DNA of 64,000 nucleotides. Source: CAVOHU01 sp963843385. GTDB taxonomy: Bacteria > Acidobacteriota > Vicinamibacteria > Vicinamibacterales > JAKQTR01. Shown here piece by piece: positions 35,593 to 45,199 of this stretch (position 1 is its first letter; each line of letters starts with the position of its first letter). Where the stretch lies: positions 2,046,001 through 2,110,000 of the forward strand of contig CAWJJY010000007.1 of the NCBI GenBank assembly GCA_963843385.1, read 5' to 3'. Made by a program: the position numbers and the translations under genes. The notes under the pieces are model-generated. The model was not told where the DNA came from. It saw only the letters and a list, made by a program, of their open reading frames with translations, and searched no databases.

Positions 35593-38500
35593 TCACTCGG
35601 ATCGAAGGGCGTCGAGCAGCGGCGATCCAAACGCCGCAATGACCGCGACAGACGATGAAACCATGCCGACAACCAGAACGCCGGCGGAGATGAGCCCGAT
35701 CTGGGCGAGCGGGAGATCGGCACCCCTGGCGTGGAGGGCCGGCAGGACGGCCAGCAGCGCGCATACACCGCCGCAGAGCAGGCCCCAGACCATCAGGAAC
35801 AGATTCTCCAGCACGATCACCAGTGCCAGGGTCCGCTCACGATACCCCACCGCACGGAGCAGCGCCAGTTCCTTCCGCCGCTCCAGCACATTTCGGAGCA
35901 AAACGGCCGAGAGCCCGAGGGTGCCGAGGAAGAGGCCAAGGCCTCCGAGCGACTGGAACGTCGACAGATACGTGTTTTCGACGCGGGTATACGCCGCCAG
36001 CCGGTCGCGCGAGAGCTCGGCGCTCACTCCCCAGTCGACGAGCCGTTCCTGAAGCGGCCCGACCAGCGACCCGGCAGCCGAGGGCGGGGCTTCGATCAGG
36101 AAGAAACGGTAGCCCTCCTGGTCCGGGAAGGCTCGCAGGAAATTCGCCTCGGACATGATCAGCTGCCCCTGCAGCACGCTCTCCCGCAGTGCCGCAACCA
36201 GCCGGAGGCGAATCGGCTCGCCGCTGCCCGCCCTCACGCTCAGCACGTCTCCGAGCGAACGGTGAAGGATGTACTGGATGGTATTCGCGTCTCCGATGAC
36301 GGCAACCGCTCCGTCCGGCTGTCGCGCCTCGATGAGGAGCCACGGATTCGCCTTCTGCTCCGAGGTCGCGGCCAGCGAGCTTCGAAACCCGAAGCGGCCG
36401 CTCGCGACGAATGCATGCGAGGCCCCCAGGATTGTCGGATCCTGCGGGGCGTACAGGTTCAGACAGCTTGCATCTTCGCCGGAACGCTCTCGAAACGGAA
36501 CGAACCGGACCCTCGCGAGCTCCGGAACCTCGGACGGGGGGATCCCCAGCGCCTCGCGGCCCTGTGCCGTATTCGGATCGTGAACGATGGGCAGAACTGA
36601 CGAAGCGATCAGACTGAATCCGCCGGTGCCCGACTCCGGGCGAGTGTCGGACAGCTGAGGATCCCGGCGGAACGCTTCGACCGAGACGATCACGAAGGTC
36701 GCCGATGCGACCAGCGTGATCGAGGCCAGGCTCCGTCCAGGGCGGTACACGGCGTTCCGGATTCCGAACCGCACCATGGCGCCCAGGCCCGTGCTCCGAA
36801 GCGGATGAGGCCGCTGGCGGCGCAACGACATCCCGGCGAGGCTGAGCATCGCAACCAACAAAAAGAGCCCCGTCCCGAAGAACCCTTCTTCTTCGGTCAC
36901 GGTCCTGGAGAGCGATGCGAACAGCAGCCCGATCGCGGCGAGCAAGGCCACGACCAGGAGAATCCGAAACGCGCGAGCCCGGCCCCGCTGCACGGCACTC
37001 GATTCGAGGACACCGGCAAGCGAGGCCCGGGTGGAGTTCCGCTGAAGGCCGCGAAGGGTCCATACGATGACCAGCAGCGACACCACCCCGCCCGCAGCGG
37101 CTCCAACGAGGAGCGGTCCCCACGACGCGTGCAGGTGAAGCTGGCGCGTCCCCACGGCCCCGATCCACCACGTGCGCAAGCCGTAGATCAGGACGTCTCC
37201 GAAAGCGACGGCGCCAATCATGCCCGCAATCGAACCGGCCGCCGAGAGTATGGCGCCCTCGAGAAGGAAGATGCGGCGGACCTCTGCCACGGGGAATCCG
37301 AGCGCCTGGAGCGTCCCGACCTCCCGCACGCGCTGCTCGACGCCGAGCCGGAAGAACAGGGCGGACAGCAGCACCGCCGCCGCAATCAGGAAGGCGCTGA
37401 AGTACAGGAAGTATTCCCCGAAGTCGGTCGATCCCGACGCCCCTTCGATGCCACTCTGCCTCACCGCTGAAACGGCAAACCCTGCACGTTCGGGATCCAG
37501 CCGAGCGCGCAGCTGGCCGCCGATGACATCGTCGAGGCGACGGCGTTCGACCGGCGCGCCCGCCCGTTCGCCGTGGCCGGAACCCGGCCGGACGATCCGG
37601 ACGGCTGAGTATCGACCGAATCGGCTTTGCCAGAGATCCTGGCCGGTGCTGAGCTCGATGAATGCCTTGGGCGCCGCTTTGAAGCGGTTCCAGTAGTCCT
37701 CGTCACGCGGCCGGATACGATGCAGATCGATCGGGAACGGCGGATCCCATTCGCGGATGCTCCCCGCCTCGGTGATGCCCGGAACGTCGGGGGCGAGCGT
37801 GGCGTCCACATCCTTCCCGCCAGGCACGATGCCGGCGAGCCGGAATCGTGCCGTTCGCGTCACGAGGACGCCCTCCTCCTGCCAACGGTAGTAGTCGATT
37901 TCCACCGCCGCTCCGGGCGTCACGCCGAGATCCCGCGCCGACCAATCGGTGAGCCAGATCGGCCGGCGATCGTCCCCCTGTACGGGCTGCTCCACGCGCG
38001 TCAACGAAGGCGCGACGTCCCGGAATGCGCCCTTCCCGAGATCCGCGGCCGTGACAATCGAGTACGGGATCTCGCGCCCCTCCGCGCGAATGGTGTTCGC
38101 CAGGTACGTGAAGAGGCCCGACGCCGGCAACCCCTCGTCTGCGGCAGCAGCGAGCGCCGCGGTGGCGACCTGATCGTCGAGCAGAATCCGCGCGCTCTCG
38201 ACTGACACCCCGTCCTGCGAGGGCAGCGGGCGAAGCGTGATGCCGATGTCTTCGAGCGCGAACCTCTCCCGGAGCACACGCTGAATGCTCGCGGCGTCGC
38301 GCGGCACGGCCGATGGCCCGACCAGGATCACATTGGCGCCGCGGGGCTGTGCGAGATCCTGCTGAAGCCGGCTCAATGGCACGAACACGGTGTCGACATC
38401 GCCCTGGGTCGGCTTCAGCGCAAACTCGCCCATCCGGTCCGCCGGAAGGATCTCGCGGCAGGTGAGCCTGATGGTCCGCCCCACGTCTTCGCGGCGGCCG

Positions 38501-39000
38501 TAGAGTGTTTCCCTGGGGATTCCTTGACGGGTCTCGATCCTCAACAGCAGGCCGTCACCAGCCCCAACGCCGATCCGGCGCGCGAGGGCGGATCCGACCA
38601 CAGCGTCGCGGCCCGCGATCGGCGCCACGCCCGCCACGCCGTGAAATACCCAGAACCGGTCGTCGACGCCGACGATGTTGACCTTCGGCGCGCGCTGGCC
38701 GGTCCTCTCGGCGGTCACGGTCCCCTGCACGAAGATGATCGGACAGCTGCCAGCGGATCGGTCGACCCCGCGATCCGAGGAGAAGGCAGCGGCGAGGTCG
38801 GCGCGGAAGAAGCGATCGGCCGAGACGACGAACGCGGTTGCGCCGATTCGCTGGAAGAGCAGGTCGCGCAGGCTCGCACGAACCGACTGCCCCACCAGCA
38901 GGGCCCCGGCCAGGACCGCGACCGAGGTGGCCACGCCCGCGATGACCGCGAGGTTCGTGCGCCAGTAGTACGTCAGGTTTCGAAACAGGAGCCGGCCCAT
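35593..39000 (-). CDS. Large FtsX-like ABC transporter permease
   Basis: A 1135-residue protein from ATG 39000, with GAGGAGG just upstream. N-terminal membrane segment about 17-40, a long extracytoplasmic MacB-type domain (about 45-530), a cluster of membrane helices about 540-730, a second extracytoplasmic domain (about 770-985), and final helices to about 1130. This is the duplicated FtsX layout seen in MacB/LolE-like and lipid- or protein-exporting ABC systems. Its ATPase is the next gene upstream (60 bp gap), and propeller H follows within 10 bp. The cargo is not known; the setting suggests lipoprotein, glycoconjugate or secreted-protein handling at the envelope. Confidence 0.85.
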   Translation of the reverse strand: MGRLLFRNLTYYWRTNLAVIAGVATSVAVLAGALLVGQSVRASLRDLLFQRIGATAFVVSADRFFRADLAAAFSSDRGVDRSAGSCPIIFVQGTVTAERTGQRAPKVNIVGVDDRFWVFHGVAGVAPIAGRDAVVGSALARRIGVGAGDGLLLRIETRQGIPRETLYGRREDVGRTIRLTCREILPADRMGEFALKPTQGDVDTVFVPLSRLQQDLAQPRGANVILVGPSAVPRDAASIQRVLRERFALEDIGITLRPLPSQDGVSVESARILLDDQVATAALAAAADEGLPASGLFTYLANTIRAEGREIPYSIVTAADLGKGAFRDVAPSLTRVEQPVQGDDRRPIWLTDWSARDLGVTPGAAVEIDYYRWQEEGVLVTRTARFRLAGIVPGGKDVDATLAPDVPGITEAGSIREWDPPFPIDLHRIRPRDEDYWNRFKAAPKAFIELSTGQDLWQSRFGRYSAVRIVRPGSGHGERAGAPVERRRLDDVIGGQLRARLDPERAGFAVSAVRQSGIEGASGSTDFGEYFLYFSAFLIAAAVLLSALFFRLGVEQRVREVGTLQALGFPVAEVRRIFLLEGAILSAAGSIAGMIGAVAFGDVLIYGLRTWWIGAVGTRQLHLHASWGPLLVGAAAGGVVSLLVIVWTLRGLQRNSTRASLAGVLESSAVQRGRARAFRILLVVALLAAIGLLFASLSRTVTEEEGFFGTGLFLLVAMLSLAGMSLRRQRPHPLRSTGLGAMVRFGIRNAVYRPGRSLASITLVASATFVIVSVEAFRRDPQLSDTRPESGTGGFSLIASSVLPIVHDPNTAQGREALGIPPSEVPELARVRFVPFRERSGEDASCLNLYAPQDPTILGASHAFVASGRFGFRSSLAATSEQKANPWLLIEARQPDGAVAVIGDANTIQYILHRSLGDVLSVRAGSGEPIRLRLVAALRESVLQGQLIMSEANFLRAFPDQEGYRFFLIEAPPSAAGSLVGPLQERLVDWGVSAELSRDRLAAYTRVENTYLSTFQSLGGLGLFLGTLGLSAVLLRNVLERRKELALLRAVGYRERTLALVIVLENLFLMVWGLLCGGVCALLAVLPALHARGADLPLAQIGLISAGVLVVGMVSSSVAVIAAFGSPLLDALRSE

Positions 39001-39060
39001 GTCCTCCTCGGACCCGTCGGTGACAGCGTTGGTCGCTCGCTTCGTCGGCCGGTTGCCGGC

Positions 39061-39729
39061 CTACATCAGCTGCAGGCGCGCATCGGTCAGGCGGAACTGT
39101 CTGTCGAACCTCCGCGCCAGGTCGAGATTGTGCGATACGACGATCAGGATGGTCCCCTGCTGGCGGTGCAGGTGCAGGAGCAGGGCGGCCACGGCCTCGG
39201 TCGCATCGTGATCCAGGTTTCCGGTCGGCTCGTCGCACAGCACCAGCCGCGGCTTGCGCACGAGCGCTCTCGCCAGCGCAGCGCGCTGTTTCTCGCCACC
39301 CGACAGCTGATGGGGCCGATGGTGCAGGCGAGGGCCGAGGCCGACTTGATCGAGCAGGGCCGTGGCCCAGCCCGCCGGATCCTCGCCGGATTCGCGCGCG
39401 ATCAACGTCGGGACGAGCACGTTCTCGATCACGCTCAACTGGGGAAGCAGATGGTGATCCTGGAACACGAACCCGACACGCTGGTTTCTGAACGCGGCGA
39501 GCTCGCGCTCCTTCAGCTCGAACGGATTCTGCCCGTCGAGTTTCACCGAGCCCGAGGTCGGGGGCTCGAGCCCTCCCAGGATGTAGAGCAGCGTGCTCTT
39601 GCCACTGCCCGACGGGCCGACAATCGACGCCGAGGTTCCGGGACTGATCGACAGAGAGACATCCGACAGAGCGTGGAGGTTTCCGGCGGTCGTCTCGTAG
39701 TCTTTGCAGAGGTTCGCGACTTCGAGCAC
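39061..39729 (-). CDS. ABC transporter ATP-binding protein (LolD/MacB-type)
   Basis: 222 residues from a GTG start fixed by AGGAGG 6 nt upstream. All nucleotide-binding motifs are intact: Walker A GPSGSGKST, Q-loop FVFQDHHLLPQL, signature LSGGEKQR, Walker B LVLCDEPTGNLD and the switch His in VVSHNLDLA. The length and LPQLSVIENVLVPTL pattern fit the LolD/FtsE/MacB group that drives FtsX-like permeases. It would power the permease encoded at 35593-39000. The next gene upstream in the run is the GT4 glycosyltransferase, about 150 bp away. Confidence 0.9.
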   Translation of the reverse strand: MLEVANLCKDYETTAGNLHALSDVSLSISPGTSASIVGPSGSGKSTLLYILGGLEPPTSGSVKLDGQNPFELKERELAAFRNQRVGFVFQDHHLLPQLSVIENVLVPTLIARESGEDPAGWATALLDQVGLGPRLHHRPHQLSGGEKQRAALARALVRKPRLVLCDEPTGNLDHDATEAVAALLLHLHRQQGTILIVVSHNLDLARRFDRQFRLTDARLQLM

Positions 39730-39735
39730 GGCTGT

Positions 39736-39741
39736 CCTCCT
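39736..39741 (-). promoter_or_regulatory. Shine-Dalgarno that fixes the GTG start of the ABC ATPase
   Basis: AGGAGG on the minus strand ends 6 nt before GTG 39729. There is no suitable ATG in this frame nearby, and upstream in-frame residues are arginine-rich and not conserved in character. Confidence 0.65.
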
Positions 39742-39879
39742 GCTGACATCTGTCGGGGGGCGCTGGGCGAACGGGAGGGCGCGGCCGTGCCCGGACCGGT
39801 GTGAATCGGACGCGACCCCTCGCCTTCCCCGCCCGTCCCGTCTGCGAACCGACGGACGGAACGGGCCCACGGCCCATCA

Positions 39880-41163
39880 CTATTGCAGAACAGACCGGTA
39901 GACTTCCAGCGTGCGCTCCAGCATGCGCTCTGAGCTGTAGTGTGCCCGCACGCCTTCGAATCCTCTGTTACCCAGCTCCCGCCTGCGATCGGAGTTCTTC
40001 CAGAGTTCGAGGATCCCCTCTGCCACCGCGTCCGGATTGCCTGGCTCCACCAGGATTCCGCCGCCGGTCGACTCGACCACCTCGATGAACGCCCCGCTGC
40101 GAGGCTGGACGACAGGGACCCCGCTGGCCATCGCCTCGAGCAGGAACTGCCCCTTCTGTCCGGCGTGCGGCGCCGGGACGGACAGCACGCTCAGCGTCTG
40201 CAGGAACGCCAGCTTTCCGGCCCGATCGGGAGCGCCGTGATACTGGAAATGGTCGGCAAGCCCCCAGTTGGTTGCCTGTTTCCGGATGCGGTCCAGGAAC
40301 GGCCGGTGCTCCGGCGCGAGGTAGCCGATGGCCGACACCCGGCTTGGCGGGAGCTCTGGCCGCGCGTGCAGGCGCCGGTAGGCGTCACACAGGACATCGA
40401 GGCCCTTTTCCGGCGCGACCCTGGCGAGATATCCGATCGTGAACACCTCGCCGTCGAGGCTGGCCCGTGAATGGCCATCGACGTCGACGCCGAGCGGCAC
40501 GACGCGGATGCGATCGCGATCGATCCCCAGGCACTTCGCCATGGCGTCGGCGCCGTAGTGGCTCACAGCGATGAATGCGTCGACCTTGGACGCATGCTCG
40601 CGGATATGCGCGATGGACTCGCTTCGGTACGGTTCTCCAAGGCCGTCGAGGAACAGGTCTTCGCCCTGCAGCGTGCACACCACCGGGACCTTCAACGCCG
40701 ACTTGATCGCGGGTGCCAATCCGATCAGCAACGAGTTCGGGATGCTGACGATTTCCGGCTCCACATGATCGGAAAGAAACTGCACCAGCTCGAGAATGGC
40801 GTTGCGCTGGGGCCCGTCGGTCCCGCGCAGCATCGACACGGTCAGGCGGCCGAGATGGGACGCCTCGACGCTGACGCCCCGCCGGGTCGCCAGCCGCAGC
40901 AGCGGCGCGGCATCGAGCATCCGGCTGACGAACCGGGGCACGCGGCGGAACGACGGGAAGTGCTCCTGGAGAAAGACATTGATGCCGCCAATGTACACGC
41001 GGTGGAGGCTGACGTCCCGCCCCTCGGACCTGGTCGGCGTGTAGGTCGGGATGAGCACCACGTCGTGGCCCGCGTCGATCAGGGCGGCCGCCAGCGTGTT
41101 GTCGCGCAGGCAGCTGCCGCAATACATGTGACCGGCGCCGGCGGTGATGTGGGCGATCTTCAT
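39880..41163 (-). CDS. GT4-family glycosyltransferase
   Basis: A 427-residue GT-B enzyme. N-terminal half: MKIAHITAGAGHMYCGSCLRDN, acceptor side. C-terminal half: donor binding, with IGYLARVAPEKGLDVL and the GT4 EX7E-type region (EAMASGVPVVQPRSGAFIEVVE). The conserved early CGSCLRDN is unusual; other members of this branch carry it too as far as I recall. It would transfer a sugar from a nucleotide donor onto a lipid, glycan or protein at the inner membrane. It starts 10 nt after the stop of propeller D, with no strong ribosome site, so translation is likely coupled. Its place between propellers and exporter suggests a glycosylated cargo (inference). Confidence 0.85.
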   Translation of the reverse strand: MKIAHITAGAGHMYCGSCLRDNTLAAALIDAGHDVVLIPTYTPTRSEGRDVSLHRVYIGGINVFLQEHFPSFRRVPRFVSRMLDAAPLLRLATRRGVSVEASHLGRLTVSMLRGTDGPQRNAILELVQFLSDHVEPEIVSIPNSLLIGLAPAIKSALKVPVVCTLQGEDLFLDGLGEPYRSESIAHIREHASKVDAFIAVSHYGADAMAKCLGIDRDRIRVVPLGVDVDGHSRASLDGEVFTIGYLARVAPEKGLDVLCDAYRRLHARPELPPSRVSAIGYLAPEHRPFLDRIRKQATNWGLADHFQYHGAPDRAGKLAFLQTLSVLSVPAPHAGQKGQFLLEAMASGVPVVQPRSGAFIEVVESTGGGILVEPGNPDAVAEGILELWKNSDRRRELGNRGFEGVRAHYSSERMLERTLEVYRSVLQ

Positions 41164-41173
41164 GCGTCGTTCG

Positions 41174-42280
41174 TCACTGGCCGAGGCCGTAGAGCACGCC
41201 GTCCTGCGATCCGATCACGAGGAAGCCGCCGGCCGCGGCTGGCGAGGCGGACAGCGGCGCGCCGGCCGTGAATTCCCACCTCTTCCGGCCCGAGGCCAGG
41301 TCCAGCTCGTAGAGCACGCCGTCGTTCGATCCGATGAACACGCGCTGGCCTGCCAGCAGCGGCGAGGATTCGACACGCGCGCGCGTGAGAAACGTCCACA
41401 CCGACTTCCCCGTCAGGGCGTTGATCGCGTGGACGAGCTTGTCGCGTCCCCCGACGACGATCCGATCGGAGGTTGCCGCGGCCGATGAATAGAACGGAAA
41501 ATTGCGCGTCGGATGACGATAGGTCCACGCCACGGCACGCCGCTTCAAGTCAATGCCCAGCACCTCGTCGCCGAATGTGCCGACATACGCGCGGTCTCCC
41601 CGAACGACCGCAGAAGCGCCTGTGTAGGCGCCAAGGGGCACCGCGTAGAGCTGCTTTCCGGTGGCCGCGTCGATGGCGCGAAACGTCTCGTCGCATCCGG
41701 AGATGTACACAATCCCGTTGTCGACGGCGGGCGTGCCGTGCACCGGGCCGTCGGTCTTGAAACTCCAGACGAGCGTGCCGGTCGATGCCGTCAGACAATA
41801 GAGGTTCTGATCGTAGGACCCGATGTACAGCCGATCGCCCGCGACATTGGGCGACGATTTGATCTCGGCCTCGGCCTTGAAGGTCCACCGGACTTTTCCC
41901 GACGCCGCATCGACGGCGTGCACGATGCCGTCCAGGTCACCCACGTAGACCAGCCCGCCGCGGACGCAAGGCGAGGATTCTTCGATCGCGGCCTTGGCCT
42001 CGTATTGCCAGCGCACGCGGCCGGTTGCGAGGTCCACGGCGTGGAGAACACCATCCATGGATCCGACGTAGACGGTTCCGTCGGCAATCGCCGCGGAGGA
42101 TTCGATCGAATCCTTCGCCTGGTAGGTCCACCTCAACTTGAGCGGGCTGGGCAGGGCGGAAACCGAGACGCCCGACAGGGACGAAGATCCGCGGAACATT
42201 GCCCAGGAATCGGCAACCGGAGGCTGCGCGGGCGCGGACAGCATCGCCCCGAGGGTCAGCCCGAGCGTGAGTGTTCTCAT
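41174..42280 (-). CDS. Secreted PQQ/BamB-like beta-propeller D
   Basis: A 368-residue protein, the most regular of the seven. Signal peptide about 1-18, then WAMFRGSSSLSG and about eight blades of near 40 residues with the pattern DGxVYVGSxDGxLHAVDxATGxxRW (DLATGRVRWQY, DAASGKVRWTF, DAATGKQLYAV, NALTGKSVWTF, DLASGRKRWEF). Its start overlaps the stop of gene C by 4 bp (ATGA), evidence of coupling. This architecture is closest to BamB itself. No bam, surA or lol partners are visible apart from the linked FtsX/ATPase pair. Confidence 0.8.
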   Translation of the reverse strand: MRTLTLGLTLGAMLSAPAQPPVADSWAMFRGSSSLSGVSVSALPSPLKLRWTYQAKDSIESSAAIADGTVYVGSMDGVLHAVDLATGRVRWQYEAKAAIEESSPCVRGGLVYVGDLDGIVHAVDAASGKVRWTFKAEAEIKSSPNVAGDRLYIGSYDQNLYCLTASTGTLVWSFKTDGPVHGTPAVDNGIVYISGCDETFRAIDAATGKQLYAVPLGAYTGASAVVRGDRAYVGTFGDEVLGIDLKRRAVAWTYRHPTRNFPFYSSAAATSDRIVVGGRDKLVHAINALTGKSVWTFLTRARVESSPLLAGQRVFIGSNDGVLYELDLASGRKRWEFTAGAPLSASPAAAGGFLVIGSQDGVLYGLGQ

Positions 42281-43716
42281 TCGCCCGCACCCGGACCGGA
42301 CGCCGCCAGGGCGAAGAGCGTCGAACGGGTCATGACGAAGAGCACGCCATTGGCCGGAACGGGTGTCCCGTAGACGGCGTTCGCCATGTTGTTCTCGGCG
42401 ATCTTCTTGAGTTCCTTCCCGGCCTGCAACACGGCGACATCACCGTCCTCGTCGCCGAGGTACACCTTGCCGCCGGCCACGAGCGGTGAACCCCAGACCG
42501 CGGCCAGCATGTCGTAGGTCCAGTAGGGCTTCCCCGTCTTCGCATCCAGGCAGTGCAGGAAGCCGCTGAAGTCGGAGATGTACACGAGTCCGTCGGCGAC
42601 CGCCGCCGTCGAAATCGATCGCCGGATCTTGTCGTATTGCCAGAGCCGGCCCGTCTCCGTGATGTCGCCCGCCTTGGCCGGGTCGATGGCATACAGGTGG
42701 CCGATGCCCTCGCCGCTTTCCGGATCCTGGCCGACCGACAGCAGCACCATGCCGTCGACGTAGACCGGTGTCGCGATACCGTCGTTGCGCGTCTTCGGCC
42801 AGACCGCATCCTTCGGATTCAGGTCGAAGCGCCAGAGCTTCTCGCCCGTCCGCGCGTTGAACCCGTAGAGCCAGCCGTCGCCTCCGGGGAAGAACGCCTG
42901 CATCACGCCGCCCACCTCACCGAGCGCCGGCGAGGACCACTGTCCGTGGAGGATGCGACCGCCTGGCGTCGAGTCCTTCCACACAACGGCCCCGGTGTTC
43001 TTGTTGACGGCGATGAAGCTCGGGGCGGAGGGCGACGGCACCTTTTCGTGGCTGTCGTCTCTGCCGTTGGAGGTCTCGAGAAACACGAGGTCTTCCCAGA
43101 CGACTGGCGACGAGTTGGCCATGTTGTGCTGGAACACGCCCAGCTCCTTCATCATGTCCAGCTTCCAGATCACGTCGGCGTCTGTGGGGCCCTTGCGGAC
43201 CTCGGACTGATACGGCCCATCGTTCTTTCCGTCGAGGAAGCCTTCGGTGTCGAGACACACGAGCTCGCCGCGACTCGTCACGTAGTAGATCCGCTTCCCT
43301 TCAACCGCCGGCGAGGAACAGATGCCCTGCTCGGGCCAGTCGTTCTCCTGGCCGGAGGCCAGCTTGTCGCTGACAGCCTGCCAGAGGAACCTCCCGTCCG
43401 ACTCGCGGAAGCACATCAGCACGCCCTTGTCGCCCTGGATATCCGGATTGCGAGGGTTGGTGTTGTTGGTCCCCACGAGCACCTTGCCATCGGCGACCAC
43501 CGGGTTGCCGTAGGAGGTCGAGCCCAGCTCCACCTTCCATTTGACGTTCTTCATCGATTGGACGTCCCAGGTGCCGGGCAGGTTCTTCATGGAGGACGCC
43601 ATGTTGCGGCGCGGCGTCCCGCCCCACATGGGCCAGTCCTGGGCGAGGGCCGGGATGGCTGCGACCGCCAGCGCGACGATGGAGAGAGAACGAAGTCGAT
43701 GGTGCCAATTAGTCAT
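42277..43716 (-). CDS. Secreted PQQ/BamB-like beta-propeller C
   Basis: A 479-residue protein. Signal peptide about 1-25 (LSIVALAVAAIPALAQ), then WPMWGGTPRRN in place of the usual W-R-G-P. PQQ-type blades include NKNTGAVVWK, NARTGEKLWRFD, DAKTGKPYWTYD and LYAIDPAKAGDI. The insert QGDKGVLMCFRESDGRFLWQ and a DTEGFLDGKNDGPY loop distinguish it from its paralogues. It ends LFVMTRSTLFALAASG. It overlaps gene D by 4 bp. Upstream is a 187-bp gap containing a CCAGCCGCCAG-rich tract, so a separate promoter could exist here. Confidence 0.8.
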   Translation of the reverse strand: MTNWHHRLRSLSIVALAVAAIPALAQDWPMWGGTPRRNMASSMKNLPGTWDVQSMKNVKWKVELGSTSYGNPVVADGKVLVGTNNTNPRNPDIQGDKGVLMCFRESDGRFLWQAVSDKLASGQENDWPEQGICSSPAVEGKRIYYVTSRGELVCLDTEGFLDGKNDGPYQSEVRKGPTDADVIWKLDMMKELGVFQHNMANSSPVVWEDLVFLETSNGRDDSHEKVPSPSAPSFIAVNKNTGAVVWKDSTPGGRILHGQWSSPALGEVGGVMQAFFPGGDGWLYGFNARTGEKLWRFDLNPKDAVWPKTRNDGIATPVYVDGMVLLSVGQDPESGEGIGHLYAIDPAKAGDITETGRLWQYDKIRRSISTAAVADGLVYISDFSGFLHCLDAKTGKPYWTYDMLAAVWGSPLVAGGKVYLGDEDGDVAVLQAGKELKKIAENNMANAVYGTPVPANGVLFVMTRSTLFALAASGPGAGE

Positions 43717-43790
43717 GTGGAATTGCCGTGTTCGACGACCGCAACCTCATCGGCTGCCTTCGGTAACGAGCGGACCCGACGCGTGCGCGC

Positions 43791-43899
43791 CTCCAGCCGC
43801 CAGCCACCCGCCGCCAGCCGCCAGTCGCCAGCCGCCGCCGCTCGCCAGCCACCAGCCGCCGGTCGCCGGTCGCCAGCCGCCGGTCGCCAGCCGCCAGCC
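43791..43899. repeat. CCAGCCGCCAG-type short tandem tract
   Basis: Degenerate 7-14 bp units of CCAGCCGCCAG/TCGCCAG fill nearly the whole gap between propellers B and C. A similar motif is embedded in the 46-bp tandem repeat at 61470-61607. No coding capacity; likely replication-slippage DNA. Confidence 0.7.
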
Positions 43900-43903
43900 G
43901 ATC

Positions 43904-45133
43904 CTACTTCGCCTTGATGTCATACGAGGTCAGTGTGCCCTGATTCCTGATGAAGAGCCTTCCACCGGCGACCACGGGGTGGGGCCAGCTGGGCCAGCCC
44001 TGGTCGGGGATCTGGAATCGTCCCTTCTCCACGTACGCCGACGGGTTCGCCTCCGCCAGGCCGACCGTGTTCTCCTCCCCGAGCAGGTAGAGGTGCCCGT
44101 CTGCGTAGGTCACCGACCCCTTCCCGACGCTGCGGTTCCTCCACATCACCTTGCCACTCGCATACTCCATGCACGTCAGGATGGCATTCGAAAAGCCGTA
44201 TAGATATCCGTTCACCAGGACGACGCCGCCATGGTGGTTCATCATGTCGCGGCTGAAATAGACCTGGTCGGCGCGGACGCTCCCGTTCTCGGCCTTCAGT
44301 TGCAGCAGCGCACTGCCGGTGTCGTAGGCCGAGGTGTAGAACACGCGGTTGTCGGAGTAGACGGGCGTCGTGACGTTGGCGGTACGGTTCGCGACGCGGG
44401 GAAAGCGCCATAGCAGCTTGCCATCGTTCGCCCGCACGCCGACGCCGGCCTGGGAGGTCAGGGTCATGATCGTCCGGACGCCCTGCACGTTGGCGACGAT
44501 GCAGGACGAGTAGGCGGCCGGGTCGCTCAACTCGGTGGTGGTCCAGACGGTCTTCCCTGTCGCCTTGTCGAGTGCCGCGATCGCCGCCCGGCGCCCGCCC
44601 GGCGTGATGATCACGCGGTCACCATCGATGAGCGGCGACTCGCTGATGAGCCATTGAGGATTGGTCCCGTCGAAATCCTTGAGGATGTTGCGCGCCCAGG
44701 ACACCGATCCGTCGGCCGCCCGCAAGCACGCCAGGTCGCCGTCCTCGGAGAGGGCGTAGAGTCGATCGCCCTCGACCGTTGGCGTCCCGCGCGGGCCGCC
44801 GCCCTTGTCCTGATCGAGGTCCTGCCCCAGCGCCCGGAACCACAGCATCGCGCCGGTGGCGCGGTTCAGGCAGAAGACGCCGCTCTTGCCCCCGCGCGTC
44901 CCCTGCACGAAGATGCGGTCACCGAGAATGGCCGGGGCCCCGTAGCCTCGTCCGAGATTGGAGATCGACCAGACGGCGGACGGCCCTTTTGGCGGCCATT
45001 GCTTCAGCAGCCCGGTCTCGGTCGACACCCCGTCGCGGTTCGGTCCCCTCCACTGAGGCCAGTCCAGATCGGCAGCCGCTCCCGGGACGAATGCACAGCA
45101 CACGAAGAGGAGGAGAACTCTGGCCAGACGCAT
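43904..45133 (-). CDS. Secreted PQQ/BamB-like beta-propeller B
   Basis: 409 residues from ATG 45133, with AGAGG about 6 nt upstream; an ATG at 45151 is in frame but adds only six polar residues. Signal peptide about 1-21 (VLLLFVCCAFVPGAAA), then WPQWRGPNRDGV, the classic motif of this family in Acidobacteria and Planctomycetes. Blades include NRATGAMLWF, DKATGKTVWT and EYASGKVMWR. It ends RLFIRNQGTLTSYDIKAK. It is separated from propeller A upstream by 66 bp. Role inferred only from the fold: secreted or periplasmic interaction protein. Confidence 0.8.
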   Translation of the reverse strand: MRLARVLLLFVCCAFVPGAAADLDWPQWRGPNRDGVSTETGLLKQWPPKGPSAVWSISNLGRGYGAPAILGDRIFVQGTRGGKSGVFCLNRATGAMLWFRALGQDLDQDKGGGPRGTPTVEGDRLYALSEDGDLACLRAADGSVSWARNILKDFDGTNPQWLISESPLIDGDRVIITPGGRRAAIAALDKATGKTVWTTTELSDPAAYSSCIVANVQGVRTIMTLTSQAGVGVRANDGKLLWRFPRVANRTANVTTPVYSDNRVFYTSAYDTGSALLQLKAENGSVRADQVYFSRDMMNHHGGVVLVNGYLYGFSNAILTCMEYASGKVMWRNRSVGKGSVTYADGHLYLLGEENTVGLAEANPSAYVEKGRFQIPDQGWPSWPHPVVAGGRLFIRNQGTLTSYDIKAK

Positions 45134-45199
45134 GTGATCCTCTGCTTTCATTCGACCCTCGTCCGGCGACCCTCGGTCCGGACTGCGAGCCTCGCGGGT

